64,000 nucleotides of DNA from contig NZ_JOII01000015.1 in assembly GCF_000719955.1 (NCBI RefSeq), positions 62,001 through 126,000 on the forward strand, given 5' to 3'. Numbering within the stretch: the first letter of the stretch is position 1; the number at the start of each line of letters is the position of its first letter. Below the pieces are notes generated by a model. The model was given only the letters and a program-made list of their open reading frames with translations. It did no database searches and was not told the origin of the DNA. The DNA is from Streptomyces albidoflavus (lineage in GTDB: Bacteria; Actinomycetota; Actinomycetes; Streptomycetales; Streptomycetaceae). A program made the translations under genes and the position numbers. Positions 12,193 to 22,675 of the stretch are shown here, piece by piece.

Positions 12193-13689
12193 ATGTCGGA
12201 CAGCATCATCAAGCTCACCGCGGCCGAGACCGCCGCGAAGATCGCCTCCGGCGAACTCACCGCCGTCGAGGTCACCGAGGCCCACCTGGCCCGGATCGAG
12301 GCCGTCGACGAGAAGGTCCACGCCTTCCTGCACGTCGACCGCGAGGGTGCCCTCGCCCAGGCGCGCGCCGTCGACGCCAAGCGCGCGGCCGGCGAGAAGC
12401 TCGGCCCGCTCGCCGGTGTCCCGCTGGCACTGAAGGACATCTTCACCACCGAGGGCATCCCGACCACGGTCGGCTCGAAGATCCTCGAAGGCTGGATCCC
12501 GCCGTACGACGCCACCGTCACCAAGCGGCTCAAGGACGCCGACGTGGTGATCCTCGGCAAGACCAACATGGACGAGTTCGCCATGGGGTCCTCCACCGAG
12601 AACAGCGCCTACGGCCCCACCGGCAACCCCTGGGACCTCACCCGCATCCCCGGCGGCTCCGGCGGCGGCTCCTCCGCCGCGCTCGCCGCCTTCGAGGCGC
12701 CGCTGGCCATCGGCACGGACACCGGCGGCTCCATCCGCCAGCCCGCCGCCGTCACCGGCACCGTCGGCGTCAAGCCGACCTACGGCGGCGTCTCCCGCTA
12801 CGGCATGGTCGCCTTCTCCAGCTCCCTCGACCAGGGCGGGCCCTGCGCCCGGACCGTGCTCGACGCCGCGCTGCTGCACGAGGCCATCGCCGGGCACGAC
12901 CCGCTCGACTCCACCTCCATCGACGCCCCGGTCCCGCCGGTCGTCGAGGCGGCCCGGAACGGCTCGGTCGCGGGCATGCGCGTAGGCGTCGTCAAGCAGT
13001 TCCGCGGCGAGGGCTACCAGGCCGGCGTCGTGCAGCGCTTCGACGAGTCCGTGGAGCTGCTCCGCAAGCTCGGCGCGACCGTCGTCGAGCTGGACTGCCC
13101 CTCCTTCGACCTGGCGCTCTCCGCGTACTACCTGATCGCGCCCTCCGAGTGCTCCTCGAACCTCGCCCGGTTCGACGCGATGCGCTACGGGCTGCGCGTC
13201 GGCGACGACGGGACGCGTTCGGCCGAAGAGGTCACCGCCATCACCCGTGAGGAGGGCTTCGGCGACGAGGTCAAGCGCCGCGTCATCCTCGGCACGTACG
13301 CGCTCAGCTCCGGCTACTACGACGCGTACTACGGCTCCGCGCAGAAGGTCCGCACGCTCATCACGCGCGACTTCGAGCGGGCCTTCGAGGAGGTCGACGT
13401 GATCGTCTCGCCGACCACCCCGACGACCGCCTTCCCCATCGGGGAGCGGGCCGACGACCCCATGGCGATGTACCTCGCCGACCTCTGCACCATCCCCACC
13501 AACCTGGCCGGCAACGCCGCGATGTCGCTGCCCTGCGGCCTCGCCCCGGAGGACGGCCTTCCGGTGGGGCTCCAGATCATCGCCCCCGCCATGAAGGACG
13601 ACCGGCTGTACAAGGTCGGGGCAGCCGTCGAGGCCGCCTTCGTGGAACAGTGGGGTCATCCGCTGCTGGAGGAGGCTCCGTCCCTGTGA
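12193..13689 (+). CDS. gatA: Asp/Glu-tRNA amidotransferase subunit A
   Basis: GatA is the glutaminase subunit; it belongs to the amidase-signature family. The protein is 498 aa. The Ser-cisSer-Lys triad is visible: K in [11 protein letters not shown], the cis-serine region in [10 protein letters not shown], and the nucleophile in [21 protein letters not shown] site overlaps the gatC stop, indicating coupled translation. Its stop overlaps the GTG of the next small gene by four bases. Confidence 0.97.
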   Translation: MSDSIIKLTAAETAAKIASGELTAVEVTEAHLARIEAVDEKVHAFLHVDREGALAQARAVDAKRAAGEKLGPLAGVPLALKDIFTTEGIPTTVGSKILEGWIPPYDATVTKRLKDADVVILGKTNMDEFAMGSSTENSAYGPTGNPWDLTRIPGGSGGGSSAALAAFEAPLAIGTDTGGSIRQPAAVTGTVGVKPTYGGVSRYGMVAFSSSLDQGGPCARTVLDAALLHEAIAGHDPLDSTSIDAPVPPVVEAARNGSVAGMRVGVVKQFRGEGYQAGVVQRFDESVELLRKLGATVVELDCPSFDLALSAYYLIAPSECSSNLARFDAMRYGLRVGDDGTRSAEEVTAITREEGFGDEVKRRVILGTYALSSGYYDAYYGSAQKVRTLITRDFERAFEEVDVIVSPTTPTTAFPIGERADDPMAMYLADLCTIPTNLAGNAAMSLPCGLAPEDGLPVGLQIIAPAMKDDRLYKVGAAVEAAFVEQWGHPLLEEAPSL

Positions 13690-13925
13690 GTGCACTGTCC
13701 AAGGCCAAGGGCTTCAAGAAGTCCAAGACCGGTACGTACCTGTCCATCGGCACCACCGCCTTCGGCGCCCTGAGCGTCTACAAGCAGATGAAGGCCGCCC
13801 GCCACGATCACGACACGCTGAGCCTGGTCGACGCGGTCGCGACCGCGGCCGGGATCGTCACCGGCGTCGCCCTGCTCGTGCGTGAGCTCAAGCGCCTCGG
13901 CGACGACGACGTCCTGCTGGGCTGA
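13686..13925 (+). CDS. conserved small membrane-associated protein in the gat operon
   Basis: A 79-aa protein (start GTG 13686) overlapping the gatA stop in GTGA. It has a basic N-terminus ([10 protein letters not shown]), a short hydrophobic stretch ([15 protein letters not shown]) and a longer one ([16 protein letters not shown]), then a charged tail. One or two membrane passes are likely. It sits between gatA and gatB in what I recall as a conserved Streptomyces arrangement. No function is known to me; translational coupling suggests a link to the amidotransferase or simple operon hitch-hiking. Confidence 0.8.
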   Translation: MSALSKAKGFKKSKTGTYLSIGTTAFGALSVYKQMKAARHDHDTLSLVDAVATAAGIVTGVALLVRELKRLGDDDVLLG

Positions 13926-13942
13926 GAGGGAAAAGTTTCACC

Positions 13943-15451
13943 GTGACTGTCACTGACCTGGTGCCGTACGACGACGCGCTCGCGGCGTACGACCCCGTCA
14001 TGGGCCTGGAGGTCCATGTCGAGCTCGGCACCAAGACCAAGATGTTCTGCGGCTGCTCCACGGAGCTGGGCGCGGACGCCAACTCGCAGACCTGCCCCAC
14101 CTGCCTCGGCCTGCCCGGCTCCCTGCCGGTCGTCAACGCCGTCGGCGTGGAGTCGGCCGTCAAGATCGGCCTGGCGCTCCACTGCGAGATCGCCGAATGG
14201 TGCCGGTTCGCCCGGAAGAACTACTTCTATCCGGACATGCCGAAGAACTTCCAGACCTCCCAGTACGACGAGCCCATCGCCTTCGACGGCTACCTCGACG
14301 TGCAGCTGGAGGACGGCGAGGTCTTCCGGGTGGAGATCGAGCGCGCCCACATGGAGGAGGACACCGGCAAGTCGACCCACGTCGGCGGCGCCACCGGCCG
14401 CATCCACGGCGCGTCCCACTCCCTGCTCGACTACAACCGCGCGGGCATCCCGCTCATCGAGATCGTCACCAAGCCCATCGAGGGCGCGGGCGAGCGGGCC
14501 CCCGAGGTCGCCAAGGCGTACGTCGCCGAGCTGCGCGAGCTGATCAAGGCGCTCGGCGTCTCCGAGGCCCGCATGGAGATGGGCCAGATGCGGTGCGACG
14601 TCAACCTCTCGCTGCGCCCCAAGGGCCGGCAGGAGTTCGGCACGCGCTCGGAGACGAAGAACGTCAACTCGCTCCGCTCCGTCGAGCGCGCCGCCCGGTT
14701 CGAGATCCAGCGGCACGCGGCCGTCCTCTCCTCCGGCGGCACCATCGTCCAGGAGACCCGGCACTTCCATGAGGAGGACGGCTCCACCACGGCCGGCCGC
14801 ATCAAGGACAACGCCGAGGACTACCGCTACTTCCCCGAGCCGGACCTGGTGCCGGTCGCCCCGCCGCGCGAGTGGGTCGAGGAACTGCGCTCCACCCTGC
14901 CCGAACTGCCCCGCGTGCGCCGCAACCGGCTCCGCGAGGAGTGGGGCGTCTCCGAGCACGACATGCAGTCGATCCTCAACGCCGGGGCGATCGGCCCGAT
15001 CGTCGCCACCATCGAGGCGGGCGCCGACGCGGCCGCCGCGCGCAAGTGGTGGATGGGCGAGCTGGCCCGCAACGCCAACGAGACCGGCCGTCCCCTGGAG
15101 GGGCTGCCGATCACCCCGGCGCAGGTCGCGCGGGTCGCCGAGCTGGTCAAGGGCGGCGACCTCAACGACAAGCTGGCCCGCCAGGTCATCGAGGGCGTCC
15201 TCGCGGGCGAGGGCGACCCCGACACCGTGGTGGAGAAGCGCGGCCTGAAGGTCGTCTCCGACGAGGGCGCGCTCACCACCGCCGTCGAGGAGGCCATCGC
15301 CGGCAACCCGGCCATCGCGGACAAGATCCGCGGCGGCAAGGTCGCCGCCGCCGGCGCCCTGGTCGGCGCCGTCATGAAGGCGACGCGCGGCCAGGCCGAC
15401 GCCGCCCGCGTGAAGGAGCTGATCCTCGCGCAGCTCGGCGTCGAGGGCTGA
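13943..15451 (+). CDS. gatB: Asp/Glu-tRNA amidotransferase subunit B
   Basis: GatB binds the misacylated tRNA and activates the acceptor carboxyl. The protein is 502 aa. It has the MGLEVHVEL start of the catalytic cradle, the FCGCST and CPTCLGLPG cysteines of the zinc site, [14 protein letters not shown], and the C-terminal tail domain ([20 protein letters not shown]). The start is GTG 13943, after GAGAGGGA. It is last in the operon and is followed by an 18-bp terminator stem. Confidence 0.97.
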   Translation: MTVTDLVPYDDALAAYDPVMGLEVHVELGTKTKMFCGCSTELGADANSQTCPTCLGLPGSLPVVNAVGVESAVKIGLALHCEIAEWCRFARKNYFYPDMPKNFQTSQYDEPIAFDGYLDVQLEDGEVFRVEIERAHMEEDTGKSTHVGGATGRIHGASHSLLDYNRAGIPLIEIVTKPIEGAGERAPEVAKAYVAELRELIKALGVSEARMEMGQMRCDVNLSLRPKGRQEFGTRSETKNVNSLRSVERAARFEIQRHAAVLSSGGTIVQETRHFHEEDGSTTAGRIKDNAEDYRYFPEPDLVPVAPPREWVEELRSTLPELPRVRRNRLREEWGVSEHDMQSILNAGAIGPIVATIEAGADAAAARKWWMGELARNANETGRPLEGLPITPAQVARVAELVKGGDLNDKLARQVIEGVLAGEGDPDTVVEKRGLKVVSDEGALTTAVEEAIAGNPAIADKIRGGKVAAAGALVGAVMKATRGQADAARVKELILAQLGVEG

Positions 15452-15470
15452 CGCCGCCGCAGTGCCACGC

Positions 15471-15511
15471 CCGAGGGGCGCCCGTACCGACCAGGTACGG
15501 GCGCCCCTCGG
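15471..15511 (+). terminator. strong terminator of the gat operon
   Basis: CCGAGGGGCGCCCGTACC (15471-15488) is fully complementary to 15494-15511, giving an 18-bp stem with a 5-base loop, 20 bases after the gatB stop. No U-tract follows. The rest of the gap up to 15748 shows only an AT-richer patch near 15615-15660 that may hold a promoter for the transporter. Confidence 0.9.
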
Positions 15512-15748
15512 CGCGTTCTCGGCGACGCGCCCGGCCCGGAGGCGGATGGTGCGGAGCGTGCGGCGGCCGGAACGGCCCGTCACCGGGCCCCGAAAGGGCT
15601 GTGACGAAGCGCACGAAAGGGTCAAAGGATCTTTCCCGCCTGCCAGAGTGACATCACTGCTCACGCTTTCTCGCGGGCCGTACCCATGCGGGCATCCCCC
15701 TGCCCGACGGCTCCCCGGTGAAGCACGACCCCCCGAGGGAGCACGTCC

Positions 15749-17983
15749 GTGGCCGCACTCGCCCGCTGGTGCATGCACCACCGCCTCCTGGCCGTCCTGC
15801 TCTGGCTGCTCGTCCTCGGTGGTGCCGGCACCGCCGCGGGGCTGGCCGGATCGGCGTACACCAACGACTACGCGGCCGGCGGCACCGAGTCCGGCGAGGC
15901 CACCGCCCTCATCGAACGGGGCTTCCCCGGCCTCGCGGGCGACAGCGACACCGTCGTCTGGCACGCCCCCGACAGCTCCGTGCGCGCCGCCGACGTCGAG
16001 CAGACCATGACCCACGCCCTGGACCGCATCGCGGACCTGCCCGGCGTCGCCTCCGTCGCCGGGCCGTACGCCGAGGCGGGCACCGGGCCCGGCGGCGGCA
16101 TCAGCGAGGACGGCCGCACCGCCTACGCCACCGTCACCTTCGCCGGGCAGACCAGCGACATCAGCCCCGCCCAGGCCCAGGCCGTGGTGGACGCCGCGCA
16201 CGGAGCCGACGGCGACGGGCTCCAGGTCGAGGTGGGCGGCTCCGCCGTCGCCCTCACCGAGGCGCCCGCGCTGCACACCGCCGAACTCATCGGCGTGGCC
16301 GTCGCCGCCGTCGTCCTCTTCCTCGCCTTCGGCTCCCTCGCCGCCTCCCTGCTGCCCATCGCCACCGCCCTGGTCAGCGTCGGCATCGGCTACGCCGGGA
16401 TCGTGCTGCTCGGCCACGTCATGACCGTCGCCGACTTCGCCCCCATGCTCGGCATGCTCATCGGCCTCGGCGTCGGCATCGACTACGCCCTGTTCATCGT
16501 GACCCGGCACCGCACCGGACTGAAACAGGGCCTCACCGTGGACGCGGCCGCCGCCCGCGCCGTCGCCACCACCGGCCGGGCCGTCGTCTTCGCCGGCGCC
16601 ACCGTCTGCATCGCCCTGCTCGGCATGCTCATCCTGCGGCTGGAGTTCCTCAACGGCGTCGCCATCGCCGCCTCCCTCACCGTGCTGCTGACGGTCGCCG
16701 CCTCCCTCACCCTGCTCCCCGCGCTCCTCGCGTACATCGGACCGCGTGCCCTCAGCCGCCGCGAGCGGCGCCGGCTCGCCGCGGAGGGGCCGCTGCCGGA
16801 GCTGCCCACCGGGTTCGCCGCGCGCTGGTCCCGCTTCGTCGAGCGGCACCCCAAGCTCCTCGGCGTCCTCGCCACCGCCGTCATGGCCGTCCTCGCGCTG
16901 CCCATGCTCACCCTCCACCTCGGCACCTCCGACCAGGGCAACAACCCGGCCTCCAGCACCACCCGCCAGGCGTACGACCTGCTCGCCGACGAGTTCGGGC
17001 CCGGCGTCAACGGCCCCCTCACCCTCGTCACCGAGGTCGGCGGCGCCCCGGACCGGCTCGCCCTCGACGGCCTGGAGCAGACCCTCAGGCAGACCGAGGG
17101 CGTCGCCGGTGTCACCCCCGTCGTCTTCAACGACGCCTCCGACACCGCCCTGCTCACCGTCGTCCCCACCTCCTCCCCGCAGTCCGAGCAGACCAGCGCG
17201 CTGGTCGACCGGCTGCGCGCCGACGTCCTGCCGCGCGCCGAGGCGGGCACCGGGCTCGACCTCAAGGTCGGCGGGATGACCGCCGCCTACGACGACTTCG
17301 CCGAACTGATCGTCGGCAAGCTGCCCCTCTTCATCGGCGTCGTCATCGGCCTCGGCTTCGCCCTGCTGCTGCTCGCCTTCCGCTCGGTCGGCATCCCGCT
17401 CAAGGCCGCGCTGATGAACGTGATGGCCGTCGCCGGCGCCTTCGGCGTGGTCGTGGCGATCTTCCAGTGGGGCTGGGGGAGCGAACTCCTCGGCCTCGGC
17501 AGCTCCGGGCCGATCGAGCCCTTCCTCCCCGTGATCATGGTCTCGGTCCTCTTCGGGCTCTCCATGGACTACCAGGTCTTCCTGGTCAGCCGCATGCACG
17601 AGGAATGGGTCGCCACCGGTGACAACACCCGCGCCGTACGCGTCGGGCTCGCCGAGACCGGCCGGGTCATCAACTCGGCCGCCGTCATCATGATCTCCGT
17701 CTTCCTCGCCTTCGTGCTCAGCGGCGACCGGCTCATCGCCATGTTCGGCATCGCCCTGGCCGTCGCCGTCGCCCTGGACGCCTTCGTCCTCCGTACGCTG
17801 CTGGTCCCCGCCCTCATGCACCTGCTGGGCCGCGCCAACTGGTGGCTACCCGGCTGGCTGGACCGCGTACTGCCCCGCATCAGCATCGAGGGGCCGCCCG
17901 AGCAGCGGGCCGCCCACCCGGCGGAGGTACCCGTACCGCGCGCCCCGGACGAGGACCCCGCCCGCTCCGCCGCGCTTCGTTAA
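15749..17983 (+). CDS. MMPL/RND-family membrane transporter
   Basis: A 744-aa MMPL-type transporter. The topology is two repeats of one membrane segment, a large extracytoplasmic loop and then a cluster of about five segments: residues 12-30, then 175-350, and a second set from about 370 to 680. Family motifs include GLGVGIDYALFIVTRHR and the second copy FGLSMDYQVFLVSRMHEEW, with the Asp-Tyr pairs expected for proton relay. MMPL proteins export lipids or hydrophobic compounds; no biosynthetic cluster is adjacent, so the substrate is open. The start is GTG 15749 after GAGGGAG. Confidence 0.92.
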   Translation: MAALARWCMHHRLLAVLLWLLVLGGAGTAAGLAGSAYTNDYAAGGTESGEATALIERGFPGLAGDSDTVVWHAPDSSVRAADVEQTMTHALDRIADLPGVASVAGPYAEAGTGPGGGISEDGRTAYATVTFAGQTSDISPAQAQAVVDAAHGADGDGLQVEVGGSAVALTEAPALHTAELIGVAVAAVVLFLAFGSLAASLLPIATALVSVGIGYAGIVLLGHVMTVADFAPMLGMLIGLGVGIDYALFIVTRHRTGLKQGLTVDAAAARAVATTGRAVVFAGATVCIALLGMLILRLEFLNGVAIAASLTVLLTVAASLTLLPALLAYIGPRALSRRERRRLAAEGPLPELPTGFAARWSRFVERHPKLLGVLATAVMAVLALPMLTLHLGTSDQGNNPASSTTRQAYDLLADEFGPGVNGPLTLVTEVGGAPDRLALDGLEQTLRQTEGVAGVTPVVFNDASDTALLTVVPTSSPQSEQTSALVDRLRADVLPRAEAGTGLDLKVGGMTAAYDDFAELIVGKLPLFIGVVIGLGFALLLLAFRSVGIPLKAALMNVMAVAGAFGVVVAIFQWGWGSELLGLGSSGPIEPFLPVIMVSVLFGLSMDYQVFLVSRMHEEWVATGDNTRAVRVGLAETGRVINSAAVIMISVFLAFVLSGDRLIAMFGIALAVAVALDAFVLRTLLVPALMHLLGRANWWLPGWLDRVLPRISIEGPPEQRAAHPAEVPVPRAPDEDPARSAALR

Positions 17984-18017
17984 GCGGACTCTCAGACTCC
18001 ATCCGTACGGTGCCCCC

Positions 18018-18644
18018 ATGGATACCAAGACGGCTGACGGCAAGCGCCCGGCGACCGGAGCGGAGGACGAGCAGCAGGACACCGACGGGACCACGCCCGG
18101 GAAGACCCCCGGCGAGGAGAAGGACCCGGCGGGCAAGGGGGCGCCCGCGGCGGCGGAGACGGACGGCGTCGAGGCCGTCCACGACGCCCACGACGCCGAC
18201 GACCTCGACGCCGACGACGAGGCGGCGACCGAGGACACCGCCACGGCAGCCCCCACCGGGATCGCCGCCGGAGCCGCCGCCATCGTCTCCGTCGTCCTCG
18301 GCGTCGTCTCGCTGACCGGCGGCTGGCTCGGCACCATCGCCTCCGCCCGCGCCTCCCTCATCGGCCAGCTGGAGACCTCCCAGGGCGCCGGCGTCGCCGA
18401 CCAGGTCCAGGCCATCTACGGCGACTCCTGGGAGGCCGCGGCCCTCGTCGGCGGCGCCTTCGCCGCCGTCGGCCTGCTCGTCGGCATCGGCGTGGTGCTC
18501 CGCGTCGCCTACTGGCCCGCGCGCACCGGCCCCGTCTGGGTCCGCTCGGCCGCCTGGGCGGGCGTCGCCGTCGGCCTCGTCGGCCTCCTGCTGGCCCTCT
18601 CCAAGTACACCGGGCTCCTCCTCGGCGTGCCCTCGGCGGGCTGA
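18018..18644 (+). CDS. hypothetical membrane protein with acidic N-terminal domain
   Basis: A 208-aa protein I do not recognise. Residues 1-78 are hydrophilic and Asp/Glu-rich (HDAHDADDLDADDEAATED), probably disordered. Three hydrophobic segments follow: GAAAIVSVVLGVVSLTGGW, ALVGGAFAAVGLLVGIGVVL and AGVAVGLVGLLLALSKYTG. There is no Shine-Dalgarno sequence; a TACGGT box (18006-18011) ends 6 bases before the ATG, so a leaderless transcript is likely. It lies 34 bases after the transporter stop, but with its own promoter. Confidence 0.8.
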   Translation: MDTKTADGKRPATGAEDEQQDTDGTTPGKTPGEEKDPAGKGAPAAAETDGVEAVHDAHDADDLDADDEAATEDTATAAPTGIAAGAAAIVSVVLGVVSLTGGWLGTIASARASLIGQLETSQGAGVADQVQAIYGDSWEAAALVGGAFAAVGLLVGIGVVLRVAYWPARTGPVWVRSAAWAGVAVGLVGLLLALSKYTGLLLGVPSAG

Positions 18645-18713
18645 ACCCCGCACCCGCCCCAGCCGCCCCGTCCCGCCGCCCGCGGGGCGGGGCGGTCGTG
18701 CGTCCCGGCCGCC

Positions 18714-19025
18714 TCAGCCGACCCGTACGCCGATCGTCAGCTCGACCCCCGCGTCCCGCGCCTCCACCCCGCGGACCAGCCACGTCCTCGACGACAGGGA
18801 CGTACCCGCCTCCGTCGTGTACGCGCCGACCGCCAGGACCGTCTCGCCGGACTCGGGGGAGACCAGCACCTCCGCGTCGGCCGGGGCGTCGTCCGAGAAA
18901 CGCAGCGCCAGCTCCAGCGGACGAGGCGCCCGCGCGTACCCGGACGGATCGGCGAGCCCGTCCACCAGGAAGCGGGCGCCCCGGAAGAGGTGGGTGTGGA
19001 GACAGGCGGCGGGAAGGCGCGACAT
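18714..19025 (-). CDS. hypothetical protein, beta-rich
   Basis: A 103-aa protein starting MSRLPAACLHTHLFRGARF with a GGAG ribosome site. The sequence alternates hydrophobic and polar residues, as in a small beta-sandwich (ELALRFSDDAPADAEVLVSP, TVLAVGAYTTEAG, VELTIGVRVG). No known domain is recognised. It is convergent with the gene at 18018-18644. Codon use is normal for the window. The 267 bases beyond its start, up to 19292, hold a small 8-bp hairpin (19244-19265) and no gene that I can support. Confidence 0.65.
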   Translation of the reverse strand: MSRLPAACLHTHLFRGARFLVDGLADPSGYARAPRPLELALRFSDDAPADAEVLVSPESGETVLAVGAYTTEAGTSLSSRTWLVRGVEARDAGVELTIGVRVG

Positions 19026-19292
19026 GGCTCCACTCTGCGACGTACGCCCCCGGGGCGGCGGGTGGGCTGCTCCGGACGTGTGAGAGGGACCGCCTTACGC
19101 GCGGGAGCACCTGTGGGCTCCGGTCCGCACGGCCTGAGGCACGCCCTAAGTCCACGCCGCCCGCGGTCTAAGGCCCCCCCGCCCCCGGGATCGGTCATCC
19201 TCCCGATGCGGACGGTCACCCTGCGCGAGGAGAGTCGGGAACACCGCCGGGGAAGAACCCGGCGGCCTCGCACCACACACCCGGGGGACCTC

Positions 19293-19466
19293 ATGTTCGA
19301 CTACGCGCTCTACCGGCTCCGCTCCGCCGAACTCATCGAGGAGGCCGCACACGACCGGCTCGCCCGCCGCGCCGAGCAGCCGCCCGCCACCGGGCGCCCG
19401 GCCCGCAGGACGGGCCAGGACAGGAAGGACCGCGAGGTCCGGCCGCCGCGCGCCTCCGCCGCGTGA
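19293..19466 (+). CDS. small basic protein preceding the LuxR regulator
   Basis: A 57-aa ORF starting MFDYALYRLRSAELIEEAAH after a GGGGGA site. The pattern (Phe/Tyr-rich start, LRSAEL, then a basic tail rich in Arg) resembles small Streptomyces proteins I have seen near regulators, though no function is known. Its TGA overlaps a GTG (19463) in frame with the next gene, which could allow coupled translation. An 8-bp hairpin lies in its 5' region (19244-19265). Confidence 0.6.
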   Translation: MFDYALYRLRSAELIEEAAHDRLARRAEQPPATGRPARRTGQDRKDREVRPPRASAA

Positions 19467-19537
19467 ACACCTCGCACCGGGCCGCGCGGCCCGCACCGCC
19501 TCCCCGCCGGGCCACCCCGGTGGGGGAGGCGTATGCG

Positions 19538-22500
19538 ATGCTCACCGGCGTGGAACACAAGTCGGTCAGCCCTGTCTTCGTCGGACGCGCCACAGAACTC
19601 GACACCCTCCGCCGGGCGTTGACGGAGGTACGGACAGGAGAACCCCGGGCCCTGCTGATCGGCGGCGAGGCCGGCGTCGGCAAGACCCGGCTCCTGGAGG
19701 AGTTCACCGCCGAAGCCACCGGAGACGGGGCCCTCGTCACCCTCGGCGCCTGCGTGGAGAGCGGCACCGAAGGACTGCCCTTCGCCCCGTTCGCCGCCGT
19801 GCTGCGCACCCTGCGCCGCCTGCTCCCCGAGGAGTTCGCCGCCGGCGCCGCCGGGCAGGAGGGCGAACTCGCCCGGCTCCTGCCCGACCTCGGCGAAGCC
19901 GCCCTCGCCCGCTCCGGCGAGGAAGGCACCGCCCGCCTCTTCGACCTGACCGCCCGTCTCCTCGAACACCTCGCCGCCGCCCGCCCCGTCGTCCTCGTCG
20001 TCGAGGACCTGCACTGGGCCGACGCCTCCACCCGCCGCCTCATCGCCTACCTCTTCCGCACCCTGCGCACCGGCCGCCTCCTCGTCCTCGCCAGCTACCG
20101 CGCCGACGACATCCACCGGCGCCACCCGCTCCGGCCCCTCCTCGCCGAACTCGACCGGCTGCGCACCGTCCAGCGCCTCGAACTGCCCCGCTTCAACCGC
20201 GCCGAGGTCGCCGGCCAGCTCGCCGGAATCCTCGCCGCCGAACCCGACGACTCCACCGTCGACGAGGTCTTCGCCCGCTCCGAGGGCAACGCCTTCTTCG
20301 TCGAGGAACTCACCGTCGCCGCCCGCTCCGGCTGCCACGCCGGGCTCACCGACTCCCTGCGCGACCTCCTCCTCGTCCGCGTCGAAGCCCTCCCCGAACG
20401 CAGCCAGCACCTCGTCCGGCTCGCCGCCGAAGCCGGGCCCACCACCGAGTACGCCCTGCTCGCCGCCGTCGCCCGGCTCCCCGAGACCGACCTGCTCGAC
20501 GCGCTCAGGGCCGCCGTCGGCGCCCACATCCTGCTGCCCAGCGAGGACGGCGACGGCTACCGCTTCCGCCACGCCCTCGTCCGCGAAGCCGTCACCGACG
20601 ACCTGCTGCCCGGCGAACGCACCCGCATCGGCCGCCAGTTCGCCGAAGCACTGGCCGCCGACCCCACCCTCGTCGCCCCCGACGCCTACGCCACCCGGCT
20701 CGCCGGATACTGGTACCGCGCCCACGACGCCGCCAAAGCCCTCCCCGCCGTCCTCCGCGCCGCCGCCGAGGCCCGCCACCGGCACGCCTACGCCGAGCAG
20801 TTCACCCTCCTGGAACGCGCCATGGAACTCTGGGACGGCGTCCCCGAGGAGATACGCGGCGCCCTGCGCAGCGCCGACCACGCCGAGGTCTACCCCCACC
20901 TGACCGCCCGCCGGGGACCCGGCACCGGCGAAGGCCCCGGCGCGCCGCTGCGCTACCTCCACCTGATGGCCGACGCCGCCGTCGCCGGACGCCTCTGCGG
21001 CCAGCGTGAACGCGCCTACAAGATCGCCAAGAAGGCCGTCCGGATGCTCGGCGAGACGAGGAGCACCGGCGAGAGCTGGGACGAACCCCTCTTCGCCGCC
21101 TGGTTCTGGGTGCAGCGCTCCCGCGTCGCCGAGAGCGTCGGCCGCGGCGACGGCTGGCAGGAACTCCACACCGCCCAGGAACTCGTCCGCGGCCTGCCGC
21201 CCTCCGAGATGCACGCCGAGGTCCTCTCCTGCGTCGCCTCCTGGTGGATGCTCCACCGCCCGGGCCCCGAGGCGTACGCCGCCGCCGAACGCGCCGTCCA
21301 GTACGCCCGCATGGTCGGCGCCGACGACGACGTCGAACTCGCCGCCCGCGGCACCCTCGCCGGGCTGCGCATCGACTCCGGCGACATCGACACCGGCCTC
21401 GCCGAACTCCGCGAAGTCCTCGCCGACGCCCTGCGCCGCGAACGCCCCCACCAGATCGGCCGCTGCTACGTCAACCTCCCCTCCCACCTGGAAGGCATCG
21501 GCCGCTCCGCCGAGGCGGCCGCCCTCATCGAGCGGGGCCTCAAGGAGAGCGACCGGTACGGCCTCCTCTTCACCGCCACCTTCCTCCACGCCAACCACGC
21601 CGAATCGCTGATCTCCCTCGGCCGCTGGGACGAGGCCCTGCGCAGCGCCGACGCCGCCGCCGGACTCACCGGACAGGCCAAGCCCGCCGGTATGGCCGCC
21701 CACAGCCGCACCGTCATCGCCCTCGCCCGCGGCGACCTCGACACCGCCGTCCGGCAGGACGCCGTCGCCCGCTCCCGCGTCGGCAGCCACGGGGCCATGC
21801 CCCAGCACGCCCTGCCGCTGGCCACCACCCGCCTCTCCATCGCCGCCGCCGAAGGCCGCGTCCACGACGCCCGCGCCGAACTCCGCGCCGCCGCCGAAAC
21901 CGGCTTCCCACCCGGCACCCAGCGCTACGCCTGGCCCCTGCTGGTCGCCGCGGCCACCACCGAGTCCGACGCCCGCGGCCTGCCCGGCGCCGAGGAAGGC
22001 CGCGCCGACCACATCGCCCTCGTCCGCCACCTCGCCAAGAACCTCGTCACCTTCGTACCGGTCTGCGAGGCCCAGGCCGCCTGGGTCCGGGCCGAACTCC
22101 GGCGCGGCGAGGGACAGGACACCGTCGAGGACTGGGCCGACGTCCACCAGCGCTTCCTGCCCCTCGAACGCCCCTGGGACCTCGCCCGCGTCGCCCTCCG
22201 GTACGCCGAGGCACTCCTCGCCGACTCCGGCACCCGGCCCGGCCCCGGCCGGACCCAGGCCGCCGAACTCCTCCGCACCGCCCGCGCCACCGCCCGCCGC
22301 CTCGGCGCCCGCCCCCTCGCCGACTCCATCGACCTCCTCGCCCGCCGCGCCCGCCTCTCCCTCAGCACCCGCCCGGCCGCGACACCCCGGCCGGACACCC
22401 CCACCGACCCCGCCGAGGCCCTCGGCCTCACCCGCCGCGAACGCGAGGTCCTGAGCCTCCTCGTGGCCGGCCGCACCAACCGCCACATCGCCGAGGAACT

Positions 22501-22675
22501 CTTCATCTCCCCGAAAACCGCCAGCGTCCACGTCTCCCACATCCTGGCCAAGCTGGAAGTCTCCAGCCGGGGGGAGGCCGCGGCTGTGGCACACCGGCTG
22601 CGGTTGGTGGGGAGTGGGGCGGGTGGGAGCGGGGGCGACGGGGGTCGAGAGAAGGGGGTCGGGGTGGGGGCTTGA
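19538..22675 (+). CDS. LAL-type LuxR-family ATPase regulator
   Basis: A large ATP-binding regulator of the LuxR family, about 1045 aa. Walker A is GGEAGVGKT and Walker B is VVLVVEDLHWAD. A long helical TPR-like middle (roughly residues 350-930) follows. The C-terminal HTH is LTRREREVLSLLVAGRTN with the recognition region SPKTASVHVSHILAKL. ATG 19538 is chosen because GGGGGAGG lies just upstream; GTG 19463 (overlapping the small ORF stop) and GTG 19550 are alternatives. Such proteins often act as pathway-specific activators, but no secondary-metabolite cluster is adjacent. The last 25 residues are Gly-rich, from a G-rich DNA run, and look acquired. Confidence 0.88.
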   Translation: MLTGVEHKSVSPVFVGRATELDTLRRALTEVRTGEPRALLIGGEAGVGKTRLLEEFTAEATGDGALVTLGACVESGTEGLPFAPFAAVLRTLRRLLPEEFAAGAAGQEGELARLLPDLGEAALARSGEEGTARLFDLTARLLEHLAAARPVVLVVEDLHWADASTRRLIAYLFRTLRTGRLLVLASYRADDIHRRHPLRPLLAELDRLRTVQRLELPRFNRAEVAGQLAGILAAEPDDSTVDEVFARSEGNAFFVEELTVAARSGCHAGLTDSLRDLLLVRVEALPERSQHLVRLAAEAGPTTEYALLAAVARLPETDLLDALRAAVGAHILLPSEDGDGYRFRHALVREAVTDDLLPGERTRIGRQFAEALAADPTLVAPDAYATRLAGYWYRAHDAAKALPAVLRAAAEARHRHAYAEQFTLLERAMELWDGVPEEIRGALRSADHAEVYPHLTARRGPGTGEGPGAPLRYLHLMADAAVAGRLCGQRERAYKIAKKAVRMLGETRSTGESWDEPLFAAWFWVQRSRVAESVGRGDGWQELHTAQELVRGLPPSEMHAEVLSCVASWWMLHRPGPEAYAAAERAVQYARMVGADDDVELAARGTLAGLRIDSGDIDTGLAELREVLADALRRERPHQIGRCYVNLPSHLEGIGRSAEAAALIERGLKESDRYGLLFTATFLHANHAESLISLGRWDEALRSADAAAGLTGQAKPAGMAAHSRTVIALARGDLDTAVRQDAVARSRVGSHGAMPQHALPLATTRLSIAAAEGRVHDARAELRAAAETGFPPGTQRYAWPLLVAAATTESDARGLPGAEEGRADHIALVRHLAKNLVTFVPVCEAQAAWVRAELRRGEGQDTVEDWADVHQRFLPLERPWDLARVALRYAEALLADSGTRPGPGRTQAAELLRTARATARRLGARPLADSIDLLARRARLSLSTRPAATPRPDTPTDPAEALGLTRREREVLSLLVAGRTNRHIAEELFISPKTASVHVSHILAKLEVSSRGEAAAVAHRLRLVGSGAGGSGGDGGREKGVGVGA

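Noticed and set aside
13808..17821. A 1337-codon minus-strand open frame across gatB and the MMPL gene
   Set aside because: Low-complexity Gly/Asp/Glu translation with no family motif; antisense shadow of two clear genes.
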